Source of the DNA: Amorphochlora amoebiformis
Taxonomy: Eukaryota; Cercozoa; Chlorarachniophyceae
Assembly (NCBI GenBank): GCA_054601695.1
Contig: BAAHQB010000005.1
Location: forward strand, 1,860,001 to 1,924,000
DNA: 64,000 bases
Reading direction: 5' to 3'
A program made the translations under genes and the position numbers. Positions 1 through 33,255 of the stretch are shown here, piece after piece; within the stretch, counting starts at the first letter, position 1, and every line of letters begins with the position of its first letter. The notes beneath the pieces are model-generated. The model saw nothing but the letters and a program-made list of their open reading frames with translations, made no database searches and had not been told where the DNA came from.

Positions 1-296
1 ATATATATATATATATATATATATAAATACCTAAAATAACACATTATTACAATACTCTTCACCCTAACCCTAACCCTAACCCTAACCCTAACCCTAACCC
101 TAACCCTAACCCTAACCTCAACCTAGGGAGCTGTGGGAAGCGCTATGGGAGTGAGCTTAACGGTATACATATCTAATTCTAACCCTAACACTAACCCTAA
201 CTTTAACCCTAACCCTAACCCTAACCCTAACCCTAACCCGAACCCCAATAGTGGAGATGAATGTATTCTATGTATATGTATATATATGTGTATATA

Positions 297-362
<66 letters not shown>

Positions 363-460
363 CACATACATATAGAAAATATATATATATATATATATAC
401 ATAATATATGTGTATATGTGTGTGTATGTAATGTATAGATATAGATATATATATAGAGAA
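1..460. repeat. AT microsatellite and two CCCTAA telomeric blocks
   Basis: The window opens in (AT)n. CCCTAA repeats follow at about 60-118 and 180-245, the second with variants such as ACACTAACC, then a further (AT)n tract with TG interruptions to about 460. The open frames across this stretch are translations of the repeats (NPNPNP, LGLGLG, YIYIYI). I see no gene in it. Confidence 0.9.
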
Positions 461-483
461 ATATGGATATATTCATAGATATA

Positions 484-835
484 TGGATATTTAGGTCCGG
501 CATATATCGAAGACATTACAAAGTCGTGCTATGCTACTGCTTGCGCCGGTATGTCCGACGTAAAATCCGCGAATTTTTAAATTTTTCCAAAAAAATTCTA
601 GAAAACTCTTCAAATTCTCGAAAAACTCTTCGAATTTCTCGAAAACTCTTCGAATTTCTCGAAAACTCTTCGAATTTCTCGAAAACTCTTCGAATTTCTC
701 GAAAACTCTTCGAATTTCTCGAAAACTCTTCGAATTTCTCGAAAACTCTTCGAAGTCTCGAAAATTCTTCAAGTTTTCAAAACATTCTTCGAAAGCTCTT
801 CGAACGATCAAAATCTCTAGAAAACTCGCTCTCTC
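484..835. repeat. Unique island followed by a ~21-bp minisatellite
   Basis: Positions about 490-575 are non-repetitive and stay open on the minus strand ([16 protein letters not shown]), so part of an exon is possible but I cannot show both splice sites. From about 600 to 735 a 21-bp unit, CGAAAACTCTTCGAATTTCT plus one base, recurs about six times and then decays to about 800. A related GAAAGTTCGA-type repeat occurs near 54.85 kb. Confidence 0.7.
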
Positions 836-841
836 TCTCTA

Positions 842-872
<31 letters not shown>

Positions 873-1047
873 GTATCTGTCTCTCTCTTTCTCTTTCTCT
901 CTCTCTCTTTCTCTTTCTCTCTCTCTCTATCTGTCTCTTTCTCTCTCTTTCTCTCTCTCTGTGTGTATCTGTCTCTTTCTCTCTCTCTCTCTCTTTCTCT
1001 TTCTCTTTCTCTTCCTCTCTCTATTTTTATCTTTCTCTCTCTCTCTC

Positions 1048-1088
<41 letters not shown>

Positions 1089-1089
1089 T

Positions 1090-1140
<51 letters not shown>

Positions 1141-1398
1141 CTGTCTCTCTCTCTCTCTCTCTTTCTCTTTCTCTCTATCCCTCCCTATCTGTCTCTCTCT
1201 CTTTCTCTCTCTCTCTCTTCTTTCTCTCTTTCTCTCTCTTTTCTCTCTTTCTCTCTTTCACACTTCTTTTATGTATATGTGCAATAATTTGGAAAATTAC
1301 TTCCAACACAATATATATATATATATGTATATGTGTGTGTGTGTGTGTATAGGTATGCATACAACTATTGTACGTTAATATTCTCCCATTAGATACAC

Positions 1399-1450
<52 letters not shown>

Positions 1451-1469
1451 ATGTGTATATAAATACATG

Positions 1470-1503
<34 letters not shown>

Positions 1504-1786
1504 TGTATATGTGTATGTGTATGTATATTATATGTATATATATATAAATGTGTATATGTTTATAAAACGTGTGTTATTTATGTGTATGTATGTGTGTATA
1601 TATATATGTGTATGTATATATATACACACACATATATATAAATACATATATATATATATACATACACATATATATATATGTATATGCATACATACATATA
1701 TATTATATGTATATATATATATATAAATATGTATATATTTATAAAACGCATGTTATTTACACATACATACATATGTATATATATAC

Positions 1787-1860
<74 letters not shown>

Positions 1861-1986
1861 CACATATTTCTATATACGTAAAATCAAACCTTTGCCATGT
1901 TTTTTATATTATAATATATATATATATATATATTATACGTGTATATATATATATATACATATATTCACAATATATATATACAATAT

Positions 1987-2031
<45 letters not shown>

Positions 2032-2123
2032 CATATACATATATATATATATTAGTCTAAATGTAAATATACATATTATATATATATATATAAATATATC
2101 TAACAAAATACAACATGTACATA

Positions 2124-2165
<42 letters not shown>
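825..2165. repeat. CT-rich microsatellite, then AT/TG microsatellites
   Basis: Positions 825-1040 and 1140-1262 are (CT)n with TTTCT interruptions. The rest is (AT)n with GTGT or CACA runs. A block around 1500-1590 (ATTATATGTATATA...TTTATAAAACG) recurs diverged at about 1700-1755, a local duplication inside the AT sequence. I see no coding signal. Confidence 0.85.
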
Positions 2166-2170
<5 letters not shown>

Positions 2171-2239
2171 TATGCGGAGTTGTAGCTGCTGCGGTCACAA
2201 ACCTTTGCCTAACCCGACAGCGTGAACTCACGTATAAGA

Positions 2240-2283
<44 letters not shown>

Positions 2284-2335
2284 TATATATATAACAAATA
2301 TTTGCCTAACCCGACTGCTCACGTATAAGACTATA
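2166..2335. repeat. Paired echo of a ~40-bp unique sequence
   Basis: A unique segment at about 2200-2240 (TTTGCCTAACCCGAC, then TCACGTATAAGA) returns at about 2300-2332 after 60 bp of (AT)n, with a 4-bp deletion and a few substitutions. Read on the minus strand, the first copy stays open through GTTAGGCAAAGGTTTGTG. This resembles the exon-edge echoes found elsewhere here, but I cannot identify the parent exon. Confidence 0.55.
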
Positions 2336-2675
<340 letters not shown>

Positions 2676-2716
2676 AGAGGGTATAGAAGTCGAGACCGCT
2701 GATGGAAAAATCATAG
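2676..2716 (+). CDS. Isolated candidate exon, plus strand
   Basis: A 41-nt non-AT island sits between an acceptor (TATTACAG) and a donor (GTATGTAT). In phase it reads [13 protein letters not shown], with one base before and one after the full codons. It looks like coding sequence (charged, no stop) in the same short-exon style as the solved genes of this window. I do not recognise the family and cannot join it to neighbours. A 25-bp segment (TATATTTAGTCTTGTTATA) is duplicated just downstream at about 2755 and 2790. Confidence 0.45.
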
Positions 2717-2721
2717 GTATG

Positions 2722-2762
<41 letters not shown>

Positions 2763-3098
2763 GTCTTGTTATATATATATATATATATATATATTTAGTC
2801 TTGTTATACATATAAATATAGATCTATATATGTATATAAATATACATATGTACATATATAAACACATACGTAATTTCCATGGACACACTTATATAATTCT
2901 AATGTACAATAATACTTGAGAATATAATATATGCTAAATATTAGCGCAGAGTATAATATATGCTAAATATTCGTATATAACAGATATGCGTGCATATCTA
3001 ATATAACTATATGTACATATGTATACATTTATATATATTTTACATTATACTTACATGTATACATATGTATATGTATATTAGTAGTTATATATATATAT

Positions 3099-3131
<33 letters not shown>

Positions 3132-3135
3132 CATG

Positions 3136-3227
<92 letters not shown>

Positions 3228-3228
3228 A

Positions 3229-3260
<32 letters not shown>

Positions 3261-3347
3261 GTATTTGTATGATATTATCTATATATATATATATAAATGT
3301 ATATAACGTATATGCATATATATATATAGCAATTTGCATATTTTTAC
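2717..3347. repeat. AT-rich sequence
   Basis: Mostly (AT)n with moderately mixed AT-rich sequence at 2815-3070, which includes a short duplication (TATAATATATGCTAAATATT at about 2925 and 2952). No coding signal is seen. Confidence 0.8.
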
Positions 3348-3388
3348 CTAAATCCCGACCTGATTCAGTGCAAGGGAATCTCATTACA
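3348..3388 (-). CDS. Isolated candidate exon, minus strand
   Basis: On the minus strand this 41-nt island lies between an acceptor ending in GACTAG and a donor GTAAAAAT. It reads [13 protein letters not shown] with one extra base at each end. It is open and outside the AT repeats. The family is not recognised and its partner exons are unknown. Confidence 0.35.
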
Positions 3389-3392
3389 CTAG

Positions 3393-3439
<47 letters not shown>

Positions 3440-3489
3440 TTTAAACCTTATATACAAAGAACAGATTTGAGTGATCTTAAGGCTTAGAC

Positions 3490-3615
3490 AGGGGTTAGGG
3501 TTAGGGTTAGGGTTAGGGTTAGGGTTAGGATTAGAATTAGGGTTAGGGTTAGGTTTAGGTGTTTTTACGATGGCTTTGAACTCTCACTCCCTATCTTCAG
3601 CTGTTGGGCTGTATG
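3490..3615. repeat. TTAGGG block and adjoining unique island
   Basis: TTAGGG repeats run from about 3492 to 3560, opposite in orientation to the CCCTAA blocks on either side. They are followed by about 50 bp of unique sequence. On the minus strand that sequence could be a terminal exon ([13 protein letters not shown] then stop, after an ACATACAG acceptor). On the plus strand it could be [14 protein letters not shown] cannot choose between them. Confidence 0.6.
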
Positions 3616-3672
<57 letters not shown>

Positions 3673-3916
3673 ATATGAATTTATGTACATATATTACATA
3701 TATATATATATATATATATGAATGTAGGTACATATTATATAATATATATATATATATATACATATATTATATTATTATGTATACATATAAACATATATAT
3801 ATATATCATGTGTGTGTGTGTGCGTGTGCATTTATGTTTATATTTGTATATATCTACATAGATATTTAGGTATACAATATGTAGACATATTTAAAATGGA
3901 ATCATCTTCCATTTGC

Positions 3917-3957
<41 letters not shown>

Positions 3958-3974
3958 ATCTATATACGTACATG

Positions 3975-4011
<37 letters not shown>

Positions 4012-4012
4012 A

Positions 4013-4098
<86 letters not shown>

Positions 4099-4237
4099 GT
4101 GTATATATACATATATATACATAGATACAATATGTATCATGTTTATATATGTATCATGTACATATAATTTATATATATATATATATATATATATGTAATA
4201 CAAGTATATTTATATGTATATATATATATATATACAT

Positions 4238-4315
<78 letters not shown>

Positions 4316-4327
4316 GTATATATACAG
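3616..4327. repeat. AT microsatellite
   Basis: (AT)n with short GTGT and ATGTATCATGT interruptions. No coding signal is seen. Confidence 0.9.
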
Positions 4328-4363
4328 GTCGCTCCCAGACTGCTGCTAGAAAAGCCATTTTTG
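4328..4363 (+). CDS. Candidate exon whose donor lies in a telomeric repeat
   Basis: The acceptor TATATACAG is followed by twelve open codons, [12 protein letters not shown]. The donor GTAACCCTAACCC is the first unit of the following CCCTAA array. On the minus strand the same segment can be read as a start, [11 protein letters not shown] followed by GTATAT, which is about equally plausible. Strand and membership are therefore uncertain. Confidence 0.35.
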
Positions 4364-4835
4364 GTAACCCTAACCCTAACCCCAACCCTAACCCTAACCC
4401 TAACCCTAACCCTAATCGTACCCCTAACCCTAACCCTAACCCTAACCCTAACCCTAACCCTAACCCTAACCCTAACCCTAACCCTAGCCTGCTAAACGTA
4501 ACCCTAACTCTAATTCTAACCTAACCTGAGACCAGACTTCCTAACCCTCCATCTGATTCTAACTACCTTAACCCTAACCCTAACCCTAATCCGAACCACC
4601 CTAATCCTAACCCTAACGCTAACCCTAACCTTCACTCTAGCCCTAACCCCTAAGCATAACATTAACTTTGAACCTTGCCCAAGCCTAACCCTAACCCTAA
4701 CTCTGACCCTAGCCCTAACCCTAACCCTATCCGTAACCCTAACTCTGACCCTAACCCTAACCCTAACTCTGACCCTAACCCTAACCCTAACCCTAACCCT
4801 AACCCTAACCCTAACTCTAACCCTAACCCTAATGC
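4364..4835. repeat. Degenerate CCCTAA telomeric array
   Basis: Near-perfect CCCTAA repeats from 4364 to 4490 decay into variants (AACTCTGACC, AACCCGAACC, AATCCTAACC) to 4835. A tiny island downstream (4911-4930, SLENAQ between TTTTTCAG and GTATGT) could be a microexon but is too short to assert. Confidence 0.9.
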
Positions 4836-4930
4836 TGATATTAGAAACTGCTATATCTCGAGCTGTGTTACCGTTACCTGCGTTAGGGGTGACCCCATTC
4901 GTTTTTCAGTCTCTTGAAAATGCACAGTGG

Positions 4931-5725
<795 letters not shown>

Positions 5726-8035
5726 CTTAACATACCTATAAAATTTAAAACAAATACCTATAAAAAGCACATCACATACCTATAAAATGCACATCACATA
5801 TAACTATAAAAAGCACATCACATACCTATAAAAAGCACATCACATACCTATAAAAGCATGACACATACCTATAAAAAGCACATCACATACCTATAAAAGC
5901 ATGACACATACCTATAAAAGCACGACACTTACCTATAAAATGCACATCACATACCTATAAAAGCATGACACATACCTATAAAAGCACGACACATACCTAT
6001 AAAAAGCACATCCCATACCTATAAAAGCACATCACATACCTATAAAAGCATGACACATACCTATAAAAGCATGACACATACCTATAAAAGCACATCACAT
6101 ACCTATAAAAGCACATCACATACCTATAAAATGCACAACAGATACCTATAAAAAGCACGACACATACCTATAAAAGCACGACACATACCTATAAAAGCAC
6201 GACACATACCTATAAAAAGCACATCACATACCTATAAAAGCATGACACATACCTATAAAAAGCACATCACATACCTATAAAATGCACAACAGATACCTAT
6301 AAAAAGCACGACACATACCTATAAAAAGCACATCACATACCTATAAAAGCACGACACATACCTATAAAAGCACGACACATACCTATAAAAAGCACATCAC
6401 ATACCTATAAAAGCATGACACATACCTATAAAAAGCACATCACATACCTATAAAAGCACGACAAATACCTATAAAAAGCACATCACATACCTATAAAATG
6501 CACAACAGATACCTATAAAAAGCACGACACATACCTATAAAAGCACATCACATACCTATAAAAGCACGACACATACCTATAAAAGCATGACACATACCTA
6601 TAAAAAGCACATCACATACCTATAAAATGCACAACAGATACCTATAAAAAGCACATCACATACCTATAAAAAGCACAACGCATACCTATAAAAGCACGAC
6701 ACATACCTATAAAAAGCACGACACATACCTATAAAAGCACATCACATACCTATAAAAGCACATCACATACCTATAAAAGCATGACACATACCTATAAAAA
6801 GCACATCACATACCTATAAAATGCACAACAGATACCTATAAAAAGCACGACACATACCTATAAAAGCACATCACATACCTATAAAAGCACGACACATACC
6901 TATAAAAGCACGACACTTACCTATAAAATGCACATCACATACCTATAAAAGCACATCACATACCTATAAAAGCATGACACATACCTATAAAAAGCACATC
7001 ACATACCTATAAAATGCACAACAGATACCTATAAAAAGCACGACACATACCTATAAAAGCACATCACATACCTATAAAAGCATGACACATACCTATAAAA
7101 GCACGACACATACCTATAAAAGCACATCACATACCTATAAAAGCATGACACATACCTATAAAAGCACGACACTTACCTATAAAATGCACATCACATACCT
7201 ATAAAAGCATGACACATACCTATAAAAGCACGACACATACCTATAAAAAGCACATCCCATACCTATAAAAGCACATCACATACCTATAAAAGCATGACAC
7301 ATACCTATAAAAGCATGACACATACCTATAAAAGCACATCACATACCTATAAAAGCATGACACATACCTATAAAAGCACGACACATACCTATAAAAAGCA
7401 CATCACATACCTATAAAAAGCACATCACATACCTATAAAAAGCACATCACATACCTATAAAAGCATGACACATACCTATAAAAGCACAACGCATACCTAT
7501 AAAAAGCACATCACATACCTATAAAATGCACATCACATACCTATAAAAGCATGACACATACCTATAAAAGCACGACACATACCTATAAAAAGCACATCAC
7601 ATACCTATAAAATGCACAACAGATACCTATGAAAAGCACATCACATACCTATAAAAAGCACATCACATATACCTATAAAAAGCACATCACATACCTATAA
7701 AAAGCACATCACATACCTATAAAAAGCACAACGCATACCTATAAAAGCACGACACATACCTATAAAAAGCACATCACATACCTATAAAATGCACATCACA
7801 TACCTATAAAAGCACATCACATACCTATAAAAGCATGACACATACCTATAAAATGCACATCACATACCTATAAAAAGCACGACACATACCTATAAAAGCA
7901 CGACATATACCTATAAAAAGCACATCACATACCTATAAAAGCACGACACATACTTATAAAATGCACAATACGTACCTATAAAATGCACAACACATACCTA
8001 TAAAAAGTACAAGCACATACCTACAAAATGCACAA
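5726..8035. repeat. 2.3-kb minisatellite of ~21-bp TATAAAA units
   Basis: Tandem units of the form ACATACCTATAAAAGCAC plus a 3-4 base variable end (ATC, ATG, ACG, AAC) repeat about 105-110 times, estimated from length over unit size. Units vary by one A in the A4/A5 run and by CATCAC, CATGAC, CACGAC or CACAACAG. The CACAACAGATACC variant recurs near 6131, 6282, 6499, 6628, 6821, 7015 and 7612, so larger blocks were copied. Each unit has a TATAAAA on the plus strand. On the minus strand it has TTTTATAG followed by GTATGT, that is, abutting acceptor-like and donor-like signals. The array lacks (AT)n, unlike its surroundings. Confidence 0.95.
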
Positions 8036-8117
8036 AAAAAACACAATACACCTTGACATACGCAACAAACGCCTTCAAGATACCTACAAAATTCTCGAAA
8101 TATGTAATATTTTACAG

Positions 8118-8199
8118 GTATAAGTCCCTCGCAACTCGGATTGGACGTGCGGGGCCATTAGGCGTAAAATATATCGCTCTCATGGTTATCAGGTCCTAA
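8118..8199 (+). CDS. Candidate terminal exon ending in a telomeric repeat
   Basis: After the acceptor TATTTTACAG one base and 26 open codons follow (YKSLATRIGRAGPLGVK...LMVIRS), then TAA. The stop codon is part of the first CCTAACCC unit of the telomeric block beginning at 8195. Composition is ordinary, unlike the flanking repeats. The exon would be the 3' end of a plus-strand gene whose earlier exons I cannot identify; the exon at 2676 may or may not belong. The family is not recognised. Confidence 0.45.
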
Positions 8200-8265
8200 C
8201 CCTAACCCTAACCCTAACCCTAACCCTAACCCTAACCCTAACCCTAGCCCTAACTCTAACCCTAG
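8195..8265. repeat. CCCTAA telomeric block
   Basis: About eleven CCCTAA units with two variants at the right end. Confidence 0.95.
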
Positions 8266-8420
8266 TAACGGCTGAGTTTTTACGTTACTTACGTCATTAA
8301 GCTGAATTTTTTTTTTTTCCGAGCCGAAATTTTAATTTGAATTTTGGTTTGAGCTGTGTAATGTTGATGATATATGTGTGTGTATATGTATATATATATA
8401 TATATATATATGTATGAATG

Positions 8421-8455
<35 letters not shown>

Positions 8456-8610
8456 GTATATATATACATATATATGTACATATCTGTATATATTATCTGA
8501 AACATATACATGTATAAATAAATATCCTATATACTATAAATGTATAATTTATGTAGTTACATTAACATATGTAATTTTATTATATGCACGTATACACAAC
8601 ATATATATAA

Positions 8611-8646
<36 letters not shown>

Positions 8647-8685
8647 AAAGCTAGATACTAAAAGGTATAATATATGTATGTATGA

Positions 8686-8718
<33 letters not shown>

Positions 8719-8748
8719 TGAGATACTAAAAGGTATAATATATGTATG

Positions 8749-8792
<44 letters not shown>

Positions 8793-8985
8793 GGAAGCCT
8801 AGATTCTAAAAGGTATAATATATATAAACATATATATATATATATATATATACATATGTATATATGGTGGAAATCTAGATACTAAAAGGTATAATATATG
8901 TATGTATGTATATATATATATATATACATGTATTTTTATATATATTGTGGAAAGCTAGATACTAAAAGGTATAAAAAATGTATGT
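8266..8985. repeat. AT-rich stretch with a five-copy echo array
   Basis: A segment of the form TTGTGGAAAGCTAGATACTA followed by AAAGGTATAATATATGTATG occurs at about 8640, 8719 (truncated), 8789, 8864 and 8944, with substitutions among copies and (AT)n between them. On the plus strand it can be an exon end, GKLDTK then AG and the donor GTATAA. On the minus strand it resembles an acceptor, CCTTTTAG. No full parent exon is visible, so the direction stays open. Confidence 0.65.
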
Positions 8986-8994
8986 ATGTATATA

Positions 8995-9036
<42 letters not shown>

Positions 9037-9040
9037 CACA

Positions 9041-9090
<50 letters not shown>

Positions 9091-9134
9091 CTGATGTGTA
9101 TATTTAACTCATATATATATATATATATACATAT

Positions 9135-9199
<65 letters not shown>

Positions 9200-9274
9200 A
9201 ATATATATATATATATGTATATGTAATATTATTTATAAGATACAAATACAAATGTTACAAATAACATATATATT

Positions 9275-9305
<31 letters not shown>

Positions 9306-9308
9306 TAG
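8986..9308. repeat. AT microsatellite
   Basis: (AT)n with minor interruptions. No coding signal is seen before the exon at 9309. Confidence 0.9.
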
Positions 9309-10139
<831 letters not shown>

Positions 10140-10829
10140 ATGGCTAGGATGCCAGCACGCGTAGGTAATTACGGATGATTATGCCACATTGTTCCCTTAC
10201 TTAGTTACTAGAGCTTGCAGAGTACGTCACCAAGGCATTCAGGTATGAAATCATCGTCATGATCATATGCTAGATTTAAAATTCCTAGCTACTATTGTAG
10301 GTTAGTATAGTAGTAAAAAGTAGTAAAATGGGGACTCTGTACTTATATCCGACTAGTCCGATGGTACATGCGCACACCGCTACTCAAAGGTACCGAGTAC
10401 ATCGATAGATCAAACACACACACATTATATATGACGGTGTCTGCTTGTAGGAAGTATGCGCGCATGACTGAATCAAATTCGATCAAAGCCGCGCGTACGT
10501 GCTAGAACTACACTCTAGTGTACTACTGTTACTGTGAGTCAGGCTATAAATTAGCCTATAATCATCAACGTACATGGACTAGATAAAGTACACGCCCAAA
10601 TGATAACCGTTTACCTACAGTCTAGATAGTACGTACCGTTCGACGACTTTTTCTACTCATTATATAATTTTACGTAATTTATCGGCTTTTTTCGATCTAA
10701 CTATGGAGTACCCCGATTTGAATGTCAATGATTTCAACTATTTTCAATTTAGATTTCAGGTGAACGATCGACTAGAATGACACCGAATGTACACATTGCC
10801 TAGATTGCATATATACCATCGATTTAAGT
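10140..10829. other. Intergenic unique sequence, CTAG-rich
   Basis: Non-repetitive sequence of mixed composition without (AT)n, rich in CTAG and ACTAGT-like motifs (for example CTAGTACTACTG and ACTAGTCCG). It separates the plus-strand gene ending at 10139 from the minus-strand gene ending at 10830. No open frame or RNA gene was recognised. Similar sequence lies at 33.6-34.5 and 52.2-52.8 kb. Confidence 0.7.
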
Positions 10830-10993
10830 TTAAATATCTGGTTCTCTTCCCCACATGACTTCCCTTAGATTCTTCGGTTCTCTCATGGCATGCTGCGAAT
10901 TAATTTTTTCCTGATGGAGAGTCGCTGTTCGAGTCCACTCGCTTGGGGTCAAATAGCTTGCTCTGATTATGTATATCTACTTAGTACTTACAC

Positions 10994-11042
<49 letters not shown>

Positions 11043-11127
11043 CTATATACATCACACACACATATATATATATATATATATTATGTATGTATGTATATAT
11101 GTATATTTATATGTGTATACATGTGTG

Positions 11128-11160
<33 letters not shown>

Positions 11161-11274
11161 GTATATGTATATATATAAAACTATAACAAATATACACTTA
11201 TATATAATATATATACATATATATATACATATATATATATATAATATATATATATGTGTGTATATATATAAATG

Positions 11275-11306
<32 letters not shown>

Positions 11307-11467
11307 TATAATATGCATGTGCGTATCATACATGTTTACATGCATATAATATTACATACACTATATTTTACATATATGTAAGTATGTATAAATACACACA
11401 TGCTCACAAACATATATATACACACACACACACAATCACACACACACACACACACAATATATATATG

Positions 11468-11532
<65 letters not shown>

Positions 11533-12158
11533 ATATACTTACACGAATCCAAAAATTGGCCCTATCCACAGTGGAGGTACGCGATACAGGTGGCCATTCC
11601 TAAAAACCAAGTAACAATCTAGAGAAATATTTGAAACTTCTCAAATTTGGTTAGGATAGAGATAGAAAAGAGAGGAAAGGAGAGAATGAGAAGAAAGTGA
11701 GGGAAGAAACTTGAAAGAAAGAGATTCTTCATGAGAGAGAGAGAGGGGGGGGGGAAGAGAAAGAGAGATATTTGGATAGAGAGAGAGGGGCTCGCGGAAT
11801 GAGAGCGAGATTTTTTGAGCGCGATTTCGGAAGGGAATCGGGCGGGGAGAGAGAGAAAGAGAGAGCAAAAAAAACAAAGGAATTACATATACATGCATAT
11901 ACACATACATGTATACATATATTGAACAAACACACGCACATGTTCGTACACAAGAAGAGTTCACCGATGCCCGTTGATGACACGAACCCCACACCCGAAT
12001 GACATAAAAAATCGCCCGAAAAACTTGAAAAAAGCTGACCCTTTCAGCCTCGCAATAAAGCGCTGTATTCGATGCGGCATCGTTCCCCACGCATAGAGTA
12101 CGGTTCCCGCCACTACCACTTTCCATCGTGGAGGCTGTTGTGGGGTTGGAGATGCCAT
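10830..12158 (-). CDS. Small putative membrane protein, three exons
   Basis: Exons on the minus strand are 12158-12040, 11599-11543 and 10962-10830, with donors GTCAGC and GTAAGT, acceptors TTTTTAG and ATAATCAG, and agreeing phases (2/1, 2/1). They give a ~102-aa protein starting [18 protein letters not shown] and ending GREPDI. Two hydrophobic stretches are visible, around residues 13-25 ([13 protein letters not shown]) and 48-64 ([15 protein letters not shown]). Between them lies a basic loop ([11 protein letters not shown]) and after them a polar tail ([13 protein letters not shown]). Size and layout resemble small organellar inner-membrane subunits, but I do not recognise the family. The gene is divergent from the DAHP synthase locus, with 174 bp between start codons. 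Intron 1 holds a (GA)n tract and intron 2 is (AT)n. Confidence 0.8.
11645..11880. repeat. GA-rich tract in intron 1 of the small membrane protein gene
   Basis: GAGAGA and GGAGAGA runs with a G9 run near 11745. Its open frames on either strand are shadows of the repeat. Confidence 0.85.
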
Positions 12159-12332
12159 CGCGGCACGTGTCTCACACGCTTGGACACGTGTAGGACTTTA
12201 GCGTGAGATCTTTCTGGGAATATTCTTTCGGAACGAAATATTAATCCGAGCAAATGATTGGCGACTTTTAAAATTTCGGCTGCGCTTTTCCGCGAACCCT
12301 GTCGACGTACATACATACCTGTTGCGGGCATC
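12159..12332. promoter_or_regulatory. Bidirectional intergenic/promoter region
   Basis: The 174 bp between the divergent start codons at 12158 (minus) and 12333 (plus) are of normal composition with no (AT)n. They should hold the promoters and 5' UTRs of both genes. I see no clear TATA box. This is inferred from gene positions alone. Confidence 0.5.
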
Positions 12333-24215
<11,883 letters not shown>

Positions 24216-24260
24216 GTTTGTATATTATGTATATATATATATATATATAATGTATATATA

Positions 24261-24324
<64 letters not shown>

Positions 24325-24424
24325 ATATATAAGTTGGATAATGTTGTGGCTCAAGAGTGAGGCCTGAATAATGATAGATAAATTATACCATATATATATA
24401 TATATATATATGTACAACATATAC

Positions 24425-24472
<48 letters not shown>

Positions 24473-24519
24473 GAGGGTATCAACGTGCGCAACGTTATGT
24501 CCTACATAAAATTCATATC

Positions 24520-24596
<77 letters not shown>

Positions 24597-24645
24597 TATG
24601 CGTGTGATAGATATTATACATTCATCTGTACATATGATATATGTC
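24216..24645 (+). other. Intron with a short unique island
   Basis: Mostly (AT)n. The island at 24465-24525 reads [15 protein letters not shown] in the plus direction but has no acceptor or donor of the usual form, so I do not call it an exon. It may be an exon relic. Confidence 0.4.
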
Positions 24646-24649
24646 GTAT

Positions 24650-24995
24650 ATACATCAATAAATGGCCAAGACCCTTATGCCCTATTTGCAAGAGTATGCC
24701 CCGTTTTGTAAACATACACATATCACACTATGATATCTTTAATATCTGAAATGAGATATGTCATATCTGAGTTGATATATCGATATATATATATATGTAT
24801 ATATATATTATATACATCAGTCGTATATACATCAATAAATGGCCAAGACCCTTACGCCCTATTTGCAAGAGTATGCCCCATTTTGTAAACATACACATAT
24901 CACACTATGATATCTTTAATATCTGAAATGAGATATGTCATATCTGAGTTGATATATCGATATATATATATGTATATATATATTATATACATCAG
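24650..24995 (+). repeat. ~180-bp tandem duplication including an acceptor
   Basis: A unit starting CGTATATACATCAATAAATG and ending TATATACATCAG occurs twice back to back (about 24648-24822 and 24823-24995) with very few differences. The second copy ends at the acceptor used by the exon at 24996; the first carries the same acceptor but runs into the next unit. Confidence 0.9.
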
Positions 24996-33201
<8,206 letters not shown>

Positions 33202-33249
33202 TTAAGCCTGATTGATATCTGGAATATCCACATTCCTCTTAAGTGAACA

Positions 33250-33255
33250 AATAAA
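33250..33255 (+). promoter_or_regulatory. Possible poly(A) signal of the DAHP synthase locus
   Basis: AATAAA lies 49 nt after the stop codon of module B, in unique sequence. Its position fits a polyadenylation signal; nothing else supports it. Confidence 0.4.

Noticed and set aside
1-460. A true chromosome end at the left edge
   Set aside because: The CCCTAA runs are short, interrupted and followed by further telomeric blocks and genes across 64 kb, so they are interstitial here. Whether the contig is subtelomeric cannot be decided from the window.
5726-8035. CRISPR array (regular ~21-bp repeats)
   Set aside because: There are no distinct spacers; units differ only by point variants, and the window is eukaryotic.
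24465-24530. Exon [15 protein letters not shown]
   Set aside because: It lacks an acceptor and donor of the form used by all solved exons here and is not needed for phase between 24215 and 24996.
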